From contig JALCCG010000343.1 of assembly GCA_023212695.1 (NCBI GenBank), forward strand, positions 1 through 20,866: a stretch of 20,866 bases of DNA. The letters run 5' to 3'. This document shows positions 11,012 to 18,778 of this stretch, piece by piece; position 1 is the first letter of the stretch, and every line of letters begins with the position of its first letter. Source of the stretch: Sporisorium sorghi (lineage: Eukaryota > Basidiomycota > Ustilaginomycetes > Ustilaginales > Ustilaginaceae). The notes beneath the pieces are model-generated. The model did no database searches. It worked only from the letters and a program-made list of their open reading frames with translations, and was not told where the DNA came from. A program made the position numbers and the translations under genes.

Positions 11012-11587
11012 CATGTCCATTCCGAGTCCGTGCGTAGATGATCGATGACGGCTAAGGCTTGGCGGATATACTCGATCCATCTCAGACTTGGACATCCGTC
11101 ACAGCCAACTCGAAGCGCCTTCCGCGCCACGGCTCGAGTTTATCCGGCGGCACAAAAAAAAATTAGAAATGTTGAATCGCGTCACGCTCACAGCTTCCTT
11201 CAAAAAGATGCGTTTGTTTGTGATAAGCATCTTAACAATTTTGGAAAAAAAAATTATAATCTCGTACGTGCGCGCGTCATTGCTCGAGGCGCTGCAAATG
11301 GCCGTTCTGATATGGCTCTGCTGTCGAGGAGAAAGATAGGCAAAGTAAGACAAATTGCAAAAGCACGAGCCGCTCTGGCCATGCTCTCTCTCGGCCAGCA
11401 AAGCGCTCAGACGCCCCCCCCAAAAAAAAGCCGTTGAAATTTGAATTGCACCGCATTGCTCTTGTCTTTGTGACAACCAACCCACACACTCTCTCTCTCT
11501 TCCACCAACAACGCCCTTTGTCCCCACCACCGTTATCACCTCGCAACGGCAGGCTCGACTCGACTCTAAGCAGACCCACAAAATCAT

Positions 11588-11603
11588 CTCGATTCGAATC
11601 GAG
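11588..11603. repeat. 16-bp perfect palindrome in the leader of the RRM/EF-hand gene
   Basis: CTCGATTCGAATCGAG equals its own reverse complement. It ends 80 nt upstream of the ATG at 11684, in a CT-rich stretch that is probably 5' UTR or core promoter. As DNA it could be a site for a dimeric protein; as RNA it could form a small stem or dimerise. No known factor is assigned. Confidence 0.5.
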
Positions 11604-11683
11604 GCGCGTTACAAGCTGGTCTTGTTGCTCCTTGTTCCTTTTCGACTCCACACACACTCTCTCGCATTCATTCGTCTTCCATC

Positions 11684-14042
11684 ATGGCATCGCAGGCTCC
11701 AGTCTCGGCTGTCGTCGTATCTGGCATCAACAAGTCTACTGCCAAGAAGCAGATCGACGACTTTTTCAGCTTCTGCGGCTCCATCATCAAGCTCGACCTC
11801 TCCGACGATGGCGCTACTCATCAAAAGGCGCTGATCCACTTTGCCAAGCCCAGTGCCGCCAGCACCGCCGTCATGCTCCACGGAAGCTCGCTCGATGGCG
11901 CCAACCTCTCGGTCACGCTTGCCGGTGACGCTTCTGCTTCAGCTACAGCTACGACTGCTGCTACCGCTACCGCTGCTCACGACGATGCACAGCCCGTCGG
12001 ACAGGAGGACAAGCCAAAGACGGCCATCATCGCTGAATACCTCGCTCACGGCTACACCATCTCGGACGAGATCACAAAGCGTGCCATCGACCTCGACAGC
12101 AAGCATGGCCTCTCCACCAAGTTCAAGGGCTACCTCTCCCAGCTTGACCGTTCGCTCGGCAAGCAGCTCGAAAAGGCCGCTCCTTCCGCTTCCTCTTCCG
12201 CCGCCGCCGCCGCCACCACTACCGAAAAGACCGAGCACACTCCCAGCCGACCCGCCGCTCTCTCTTCGGCCACCGAAAAGGAGGCAGCTGCCATGCCCGT
12301 CCCTGGCGACGACGCCTCTGTTCAGGGACCCAAGACCACCACCACCGTCCCTGCAACCAAACAACAGGACCCTTCCTTCACGCGCAATCTCCAGCAACGC
12401 GCCCAGGCCGTGCTCGACAAACCCGAGGTCAAGGCCAAGACCGACTTTGTTTGGACCAAGCTGAGCGACTACTACAACGCCTTTGCCAACCACCCCAAGA
12501 TCCACGACTTCTACACCAAAACCTCCAAGAGCGTCACCGACGTGCACGAAGAGGCCAAGCGCATCTCCGAGAAGAAGAAGCAGGGTGGTGCCACGGGCGC
12601 TGCTGGCACCTCGGCACCCACTCCTTCGACGACCACGGGCGCCGCCAAGCAGATGAGCGTCTCGTGGCTCGTCCTCGGCCTTGTGCTCTTCTCGTCCCTC
12701 TCGCTCAACGGCGTCGCTGCCCACGACCACGATGCCATCTCCAACGAGCCCGCAGAGGTGGCCGGCTTCAAGCCCACGGACATCGAACACGAGAGCTACA
12801 TCCAGCGTCACATGCGCACCGAGCACCACATCAACGCCTTCAACCTCGGCAGCGCCTTTGCCCTCCACGACCTCGACCGCAACGGCGTCCTCGACCGCTC
12901 CGAGATCGAAGCCATCTACGGCGTGCACCACTCGGAATCCAAAAAGCACTCTGCGACGCACGAGGTGCACGACGAGAAGGCCGACAAGATCGTCGGTGCT
13001 GTGCTGCGCGCCATGGACACCAACGGGGATGATCTGATCACCAAAAAGGAGTTTATCGATGCTGGGCCGAACGGTTTGCCTACGTTCCCGGAGTACAACA
13101 TTGGCAGTCTTGGTCATCACTACGACGAGGAGTCCGAGTTCTTTGTTCATCACGAGGAGCTGTACCACAACACGCCCGAGACGCAGACCGACGAGGCGTA
13201 CAACCACAAGGAGGACATTGAGCATTTCGCGCACCACGACCGCATCGAGAAGGAGGAGGAGCAGCGCGAGCGTAAAGCCGAGGGTCTGCCGTCGATCGAG
13301 GAGGAGGAGAAGCTCAAAAAGGAGGCCAAGGCACGTGGGGAGAAGTACGTGTCGCCGTACGACCAGCAGCTGTCGCCCGAGGAGCAGAAGAAGGCGCAGA
13401 AGGAGCACGACGAGGCGCAGGTCGGCCATGCGGTGCACGAGGCCGAGGCGCAGCAGCACGTGTTCCGCACGCCTTCGGGTACGCATGTGGTGAAAGAGGA
13501 GCAGATGATTTTCCAGGATGTCGAGGTGGATAATGCCGGTCGTCCCGCTCATCCTCCCACTGGAAACGAGGGCAAGGCTGATGCCGGTGCTGCTGGTGCG
13601 GCTCAGGATCCGGAGCGTCTGCCGCACGGTGTGGCCGATCGCGTGCCCGGCGAGACCGAGGAGGGCCGACGCCAGCGTCTCGCCGCTGCCAAGCTCGAGG
13701 CCGCACGAAGACCGTCGTACGGCCAGGGCCCCAAGGGCTTCGCTCAACCCAAGGACGACAGCGACCGCATGCGCAAGGGTGCGCCGTACAAGGTGAGTTT
13801 GCAATATTCCATTTCTCTTCCGCGACCGGCCATACCAATGACGAACCAAAAAAAAAAAAAAAAAAACCCTGTTCTGACCACGGGGCAGTATCCTCCTTTG
13901 CAAAAACAGTACCGCCTTAAGAAGCAGTCGTACTTTGTAAGTTTTTTTTTATTTTTTTATTATTATCAACAAGCTGTGGAGATACAGGATCGCCAAGTGC
14001 TGACCAGCTCTCCTCTACTTGCATTCGCAGGGCGAGTTCTAA
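11684..14042 (+). CDS. VIP1-like RRM protein fused in frame to Ssp120-like EF-hand secretory protein
   Basis: Three exons: 11684-13792, 13889-13936 and 14031-14042, giving about 722 residues. Both introns are GT...AG, each with a CTGAC near the acceptor, and the join ends in GEF then TAA. Residues 9-80 form an RRM (RNP2-like AVVVSGIN, RNP1-like QKALIHFAK). Then come IIAEYLAHGYTISDEITKRA (115-134) and a helical C-terminus to about 300 (PKIHDFYTKTSKSVTDVHEE), as in fungal VIP1-type RNA-binding proteins. Without a stop or intron, the frame continues through a Gly/Ala/Thr linker to M324, a strong hydrophobic segment (327-346), and two EF-hands with intact loops: DLDRNGVLDRSE (396-407) and DTNGDDLITKKE (445-456). 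A charged Glu/Lys/His-rich helical region follows. This half resembles Ssp120/MCFD2-type luminal Ca-binding proteins of the early secretory pathway. Elsewhere I know the two halves as separate proteins. One polypeptide would put the RRM in the cytosol and the EF-hands in the lumen. Exon structure is inferred; coding status is firm. Confidence 0.85.
12653..14042 (+). CDS. Alternative product: Ssp120-like EF-hand protein from the internal start
   Basis: This is the same frame and exons as the gene at 11684, beginning at the internal ATG (codon 324); it gives about 399 residues. From this Met the protein starts with a textbook secretory signal: a short N-region, a hydrophobic core (WLVLGLVLF) and a likely cleavage after GVAA, before HDHD. 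A functional signal peptide 324 codons inside a frame is hard to explain unless the EF-hand protein is also made alone, through an internal transcription start, alternative splicing or reinitiation. There is no C-terminal HDEL/KDEL; the protein ends in GEF. In yeast, Ssp120 works with the lectin-type cargo receptors Emp46/47. Separate expression is an inference. Confidence 0.45.
13793..13888 (+). other. Intron 1 of the RRM/EF-hand gene
   Basis: GTGAGT donor after the codon for K703; acceptor GGGGCAG; a CTGAC branch-like motif about 15 nt before the acceptor. The length is 96 nt and the intron sits in phase 0. It contains an A19 run (13848-13866). No stop lies in the host frame, so if retained it would add 32 residues without a frameshift. 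Confidence 0.75.
13937..14030 (+). other. Intron 2 of the RRM/EF-hand gene
   Basis: GTAAGT donor, TTCGCAG acceptor, a CTGAC motif about 30 nt upstream of the acceptor, and a T-rich 5' half; 94 nt. Splicing brings in a last exon of only four codons (GEF plus stop). Without splicing the frame runs on into hydrophobic, non-conserved sequence as far as 14350. Confidence 0.75.
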
Positions 14043-14439
14043 GATGCTTTCATTTGATCGACGTGTTTTCCGTTTTTTTTTGCTGTTCCCGCCCGCCTGC
14101 GTGCTGGGAACTGCTCGCAATGCATTGTCTTTGTTGTCTTGTTCCATACGCCTACTTGTCGCTGCTGTTGAAGCCATATCATCTCGTTGACGCGTGTCGA
14201 CAGCTGCACATCTCGTGGCTCAAATTGCAAATGTCGAGGAGTGAAAGCACTGCATTGCAAAGGGAAGAGACGACAAGAACGCTGAGCCATCCTCCACACC
14301 CGCTGGTGCGATCAGAGGTTAAAACATGGCATCGTCGCTACAGCGCATGAGGAAAGACGAGGGGAAAACAAACAGACGAATAACGCAACAGATTTCTGCA
14401 GGTTACAAGGACCACGAACTCGAAGCCTGCGTCCTGGAC

Positions 14440-15115
14440 TTAGACCCGCTCAAAGCGCCAACCGAGCTCCGAGCCGCGGTCCTTGATGAGACCGACCTGG
14501 AACGACAATCAAATCCGATGCACAAAGCAACGAAGGTGAGTGCCTGCTCGCTGTCCAGCTTATTCCGGTCGGCTCGGCATGCGTACACAAACTCACCATG
14601 GGGGGAAGGAGTGAGAAATGTGCCATGGACATGACAAGATGTTCTTCTTCCACCTCAACCGGAATGATTCTGACGAGCATCAATGCATCGCAACGTAACG
14701 TCGAGACGGCAACATTACAAGCAGTGACGATGTCAGGTTCCAGGGGTCTTGGGACACGAGCGGAATTTGATCGGAACCGATTCTCTTCAAGATGTAGGTC
14801 GTGACCACCGCCACTACTCACTTGTACATCTCGGGCATGTTGTTCATGGGCTCGATCTTGAAAGCTCGAGCAGGGAAGCCAAGCTTGACAAGCTCGGTGC
14901 CCTCCTCATCATAGGGGGTAAGTGGCACCCATCCCGCCCTTTCCCTTGAGCGTTATCAGATGTTGATTGTCGTGGTGCCTCCTGACTTGCCACATCTGAT
15001 TGGCGGCGCCATCAGGCAGCAGATGCAAAGGGTCGCCGGGATGGGTGCCCGTGAGGCGGCCCTTAGAGTCCATGACGATATGATACACGCCGTCGGCAAT
15101 CTCGGTGGCAGACAT
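14440..15115 (-). CDS. Small split gene, possible beta-trefoil protein (I66 inhibitor / lectin type), with a frame break
   Basis: Minus-strand exons 15115-14822, 14669-14597 and 14496-14440. Both introns (152 and 100 nt) have GTGAGT donors and CAG acceptors, and the phases join in frame to the ending ELGWRFERV then TAA. Exon 1 begins ATEIADGVYHIVMDSKGRLT, with W42 in MWQVRR, a layout like small fungal beta-trefoil proteins (cospin-type I66 inhibitors, ricin-B-fold lectins). After about residue 58 the first frame stops at 14911-14909. The +1 frame continues the same style (RAGWVPL, FPARAFKIEP) and matches the exon 2 phase. The exons total 424 nt, exactly one over a multiple of three (about 140 residues if corrected). 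The surplus base probably lies in the GGG at 14937-14939: an assembly error or a real frameshift. An unusual intron, for example 82 nt with a GTCAGG donor, is the other option. No signal peptide is seen. A TATA box upstream supports the gene. Gene reality is fair; family is tentative. Confidence 0.55.
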
Positions 15116-15277
15116 GTCGTTGCGTCGAGTAGAGTCGGAAGGATGAGGTGGTCGGTATGAGTGTCGTGAGGTGAGTCGATGACGATGTTGTGGCGAGAAG
15201 CGAGTCGCAAGTTGATAGAGCGTGGGAAGTATGCGGAGGAGGATGAAGGACGAACGCCCCTCCCTCCAAGGTTGGGT

Positions 15278-15284
15278 CTTTATA
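15278..15284 (-). promoter_or_regulatory. TATA box for the small minus-strand gene
   Basis: TATAAAG on the minus strand, about 163 nt upstream of the ATG at 15115. Spacing fits a fungal promoter with a leader of about 100 nt, and it supports transcription of the gene at 14440-15115 in this direction. Confidence 0.5.
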
Positions 15285-17252
15285 CGTTCACTGTCGAAGC
15301 GAATCCCTCCTCCCACTCGCCATCTCTCCTCCGCTCAACGCTGGTTTCTCCCCTTCGAAGCGCGCAATCGTCTGGCTAGCCACCCTGCACCGTGCTCCTT
15401 CAGCACTGCTCACCGGACAGTGCCCTGACCAGGTCACAAGATCACAGCTCGGCGCAGTAACGCGAGACCATCACTTCCAACATAGCCAACTTTAGCCAAG
15501 GCTGGTGACTGAACGCCGTCACATTTTTCGCAACGGCTCGGCGCTCTGCTGAGTTTCTCTTCGAGACTGTGGACCTGGCCTTGGCGAGGCTGATCCTGGC
15601 TCAAGGCGATCCGTGCATCTCTTTGCAAGCTCGAAGCTTAGCTGTTTGTACAGTGCATCCGCTTGACGGCGAGAGTCGTTGTGCTGACTGGCTTTGAATC
15701 AGCTGTGCGTAGCCTCGGCGTGTGCAGCTGCACTTGTGCGAGCGGCAGCATCGCCATCCGACGTCGGGCTGTCGGAAAAAGGTAGCTGCCCCGGGTCGGG
15801 TTTGCCTCTGAGGCGGCACAGAGGTTCTCGGTCATGGCAGGGTTGAGTGGAAATCGGTGCCAGATGGTGGGAAAAGCCGACGTCCGCGGTCTTGCTGTGC
15901 GTTTTGTGCTGCAGCATCTGTGCGGAGGCGCTGGGTGAGATGTGGATCTTGGCGCTCTTGTGGTAGGCGTCTGAGGCCGGGCAAACCGACGGAATGAAAG
16001 AGTTCTCCGAGCAATGAGACGCTGTGGGACAGGTCTGGAGGTTGTCCTGCTTGCACTGGCAAAGGAGAGAGCGGGTGCCGACCCTTCGGAATAGCGTTGA
16101 GAACGGAGGAGCTGATTGCCGATCTGTGTCAGGTTGTCAGTCGCGTCTCTGCCAGGTCGCCACGATGGATCAGAGCTGGGATCAAGGATTTGTTCACGTC
16201 GAAGTGCAGAGCTGGAGTAGGCGTGCAAGGATGCGAAGTGCTTGTTTGTTCGTCCCACTCGTCCGTCTCTTTGTGAGATGAAGGACAACGTACTGCTCGC
16301 ACCGAGCACGAAACATCTCTGCACGTCGCACAGGCGCAGCAACTCTGTGCGCCCGTTTGGCATGCAGGCCGGTGTCGAGCATGACGAAACTTGTGCAACG
16401 CCGATTCCCAGTGCCAAGCGGAGTCAGCCTTCTCAGGATGCTGTTGATCAAAAGGTCGAGTTGCTGCGCTCTCACGTCGCAGGAAGCCCGAGTAGACAGC
16501 CAAGTCCATAGACGGTCAGTTAGTATTGATGAAACAAATCGTGGCGGCCGGCTGGGTGTGAGCCCGTCCTGGAGGCGGCAGTCTGGCCTAATGACCCGAC
16601 CATGCAACATTTGCGAACCTTCTCGCCCAATAGAAAAGCTCAAGGTGAACGTCACGATCAGCCCAGGCGCTGTCTGAAGTGAGCTTCAGGAGAAATGCGT
16701 TGCAGCCCTTCTGGAAGAAAAGCTATGCACATGGTCGCAACCTTTCCTTCTCTGCACGTCGTCGTAACGGTTGAGCACGTTCTCGTCGTAAGTCTTACCC
16801 GACATTCGTCCGCAGGTCCACGGAACAAGCTTGCGCGCAGAAAGCCAGAGCCATGGCAGCATATCGAAGAATGGCCAACCGAAGGCACACAGCCGCTTCG
16901 AGAAAGCTGATGGCGTCGCGCGGAGAGGCAAAGCGTCATTTTGCGCAAGCGAGGGACGAACGAGGCGAATTTTCATTTCTTGGCTTCAGTTTAGTCGCCG
17001 GTCTGAGTTATGGCAAGCTGTCTGACACTGCACAAGGCAGCTCTAAACGCATGCTTCCATGCGGGAGTGTAAGCGAGGGCGAGAACGTGCCAAGAACGTT
17101 TGAAACCTTCTGAACTCGTTTAGGCGCTTGGGAACTCGTGCACGAAGCAGCTCGTTCGCATGGGCCTCGGCGGCGTCGTGAGCAGGCTTTCTTCCTTCCC
17201 GCTGAGGAAGGAGAGGATTGTTGGAGATGCTTGGTCGCCACCAGTATCCTCG

Positions 17253-17259
17253 TATATAA
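17253..17259 (+). promoter_or_regulatory. TATA box for the SurE-like gene
   Basis: TATATAA, 67-73 nt upstream of the ATG at 17326. The leader between them is short, A/C-rich and free of other ATGs in good context, apart from ATG at 17265 and the start itself. This is the best core-promoter match in the window. Confidence 0.6.
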
Positions 17260-17325
17260 TCAGAATGCTCGCTTATGTTCTTTCATTTGGACAATCAACA
17301 AGACCACCACCCACCTAACCATACC

Positions 17326-18645
17326 ATGAAGTTCTTCTCCCTTTTGACAGCAGCTCTTGCCTCGTCGGCCTCTGTGGTCGCAAGCCCCCTCGAAGTCCGC
17401 CAGGCGAGCTCGAGCAGCAGCACCGTATCCTCGACCTCATCCACCTCTCCCGCTGCATCAACCGCCGTGTCATCTGCAACCTCGACCGCCACTTCCCCCT
17501 CCACCACCCCCACCACCACCATCATCAACAGCTACAACTCGACCCTCTCGTACAACAGCACTGCCACGTCCAATGACACCTCGGTCTACGGCGTCGGCGC
17601 CACTGGCTTCGCATCTGTGCTCAAGTCCAAGCACCCGCTCAACATCGTTTTGACCAACGACGACAGTTGGGCGTCGGCCAACATCCGTGCGCTGTACTAT
17701 GCGCTGCGTCGGGCGGGGCATCGGGTGCTGATGGTGGCGCCGTCGCACAATCAGTCCGGGAAGGGTGGGACCGTTGTGTTCCCGACCTCGCTGAATATCA
17801 CGAGCGAGGGAAGGGGTGGGTTTGTGCCCGTGGGTGCGCCGTATGCGGGGTTGAATGTGAGCGATCCGGCGCTGCGGTACTTCAACGGGACTCCGGTGGC
17901 GACGGCGGGCTGGGCGCTGGATCACGACGCGGTGTACTTTTTCAACGCCAGTCGTAACGATACGGCTGCGGGCGTCGATCTGGTTGTGAGTGGGCCGAAT
18001 GAGGGAAATAATCTTGGCAGCTATGTGTGGACCCTTTCAGGGACGATCGGGGCGTCGTACTTCGCAGTCGAGCGCAGCGTTCCCGCGATCGCGTTCAGCG
18101 CCTCGACCGACGTGCGCCAGTACACCTCGCTCAACCTGTCCAACCCCGCAGACGAATCCGTCAAGATCGCGACGTACTCGGCCAACTTTGTCACCACGCT
18201 CGCCGACAACGCCAAGCGCTCCAACTCCTCCGCCCGCATTCTGCCGCTCGGTTTGGGCATGTCGGTCAACTACCCCAAGATCAGCCCCTCGGGCAACTGC
18301 ACTAACCTCACCTGGGTGCACACCCGCCTCACGGGCAAGGCCATCGTCGACCGCGTCGTCGTCAACGCCACTACGGGCCTGCCCACGTATGGCGATCTGG
18401 TGAGCGAGGGTGTCAATGCGTGCATCTCGGGCAACTGCAGTCTGCCGGGCGAGACGGATGTCATTGGCAATGGCAAGTGCCAGGCGTCGGCGTCGATTTA
18501 CTCGGTGGATTACGATGCCCCGACGAACGCGACGACGGATCTGGTGGTCGCGCTGACCGAGGGCATCACGTCGCTCAACTCGAACAACGGCACTGCGGCT
18601 AGTGCGAACAGCACCAACACCACCACCGCCGCCGCCTCGAACTAG
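17326..18645 (+). CDS. Secreted SurE-like phosphatase / 5'(3')-nucleotidase
   Basis: Intronless, 439 residues from the ATG in CATACCATGA; the frame extends 17 codons upstream but without another ATG. A clear signal peptide (about 1-20, hydrophobic LLTAALASSASVVA) leads to EVRQ and a Ser/Thr/Pro linker (about 27-85) that is probably O-glycosylated. The SurE domain starts near 104, with the metal-binding NDD (111-113) in NIVLTNDDSWASANIRALYY, then NQSG (142-145) matching the SurE NRSG-type ligand, and SGPNEGNNLG (222-231) with the conserved asparagine. The metal-site residues are thus intact. Family members hydrolyse nucleoside monophosphates and other phosphate esters; a secreted fungal form could scavenge phosphate. 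Many NxS/T sites and paired cysteines (about C325, C366, C371, C385) fit an extracellular protein. The Asn/Thr/Ala-rich tail has no hydrophobic end, so GPI anchoring is unlikely. It converges with TRM82, 133 nt between stops. The fold is well supported; the substrate is unknown. Confidence 0.9.
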   Translation: MKFFSLLTAALASSASVVASPLEVRQASSSSSTVSSTSSTSPAASTAVSSATSTATSPSTTPTTTIINSYNSTLSYNSTATSNDTSVYGVGATGFASVLKSKHPLNIVLTNDDSWASANIRALYYALRRAGHRVLMVAPSHNQSGKGGTVVFPTSLNITSEGRGGFVPVGAPYAGLNVSDPALRYFNGTPVATAGWALDHDAVYFFNASRNDTAAGVDLVVSGPNEGNNLGSYVWTLSGTIGASYFAVERSVPAIAFSASTDVRQYTSLNLSNPADESVKIATYSANFVTTLADNAKRSNSSARILPLGLGMSVNYPKISPSGNCTNLTWVHTRLTGKAIVDRVVVNATTGLPTYGDLVSEGVNACISGNCSLPGETDVIGNGKCQASASIYSVDYDAPTNATTDLVVALTEGITSLNSNNGTAASANSTNTTTAAASN

Positions 18646-18778
18646 ATGCTTTCCTCAAAGCGATTCATAGATCTTGTAGATAGCTAACAGGAAGAATCCA
18701 ATCCCATCACACACACCGCAAGAGAGTATAGAGTGCATGTTGATCACAAGTAAACTCAAATGTTCTGACAACGCGATA

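Larger units (their letters stand above)
6743..11683. other. 4.9 kb gene-poor divergent intergenic region
   Basis: No open frame here is long or convincing, no spliced gene could be assembled, and no tRNA or rRNA was seen. The longest frame (205 codons, minus strand, 7346-7963) is Ser/Arg/Leu/Pro-rich with no domain and looks like random coding of pyrimidine-rich DNA. The stretch holds a TATATA at 6987-6992 that could serve the minus-strand gene to the left, an (AGAGC) repeat near 9087-9119, a T25 run at 10130-10154, (AGC)12 at 10975-11010, and a CT-rich leader before the gene at 11684. It separates two divergently transcribed genes and may hold long 5' leaders, distant regulatory sites or non-coding RNA; nothing in the sequence proves any of these. 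Confidence 0.6.
15116..17325. other. Intergenic region between divergent genes, no convincing gene
   Basis: Apart from a TATA box near each end (15278-15284 on the minus strand, 17253-17259 on the plus strand) I see nothing firm. The longest open frame is a 259-codon minus-strand frame at 15638-16417. It is Arg/Ser/Thr/Pro-rich and has no recognisable domain; neighbouring frames over the same stretch look equally plausible. No repeats, tRNA or mobile element were recognised. Confidence 0.5.

Noticed and set aside
11514..11521. ACAAAGGG on the minus strand, close to the pheromone response element of Ustilago maydis
   Set aside because: It matches eight of nine bases of the reported element, occurs once, and short matches like this are expected by chance.
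11939..13903. A 654-codon minus-strand frame opposite the RRM/EF-hand gene
   Set aside because: It is an antisense shadow from strong codon bias. The product is Leu/Val/Gly-rich without family features, while the plus strand has intact RRM and EF-hand motifs.
14326..14634. A plus-strand frame of 102 codons
   Set aside because: It is antisense to the last two exons of the small minus-strand gene, whose splice sites and C-terminus are convincing.
15638..16417. A 259-codon minus-strand frame
   Set aside because: Arg/Ser/Thr-rich with no domain, no preference over the other two frames of the same stretch, and no promoter or splice support. Possibly a lineage-specific gene, but not supportable.
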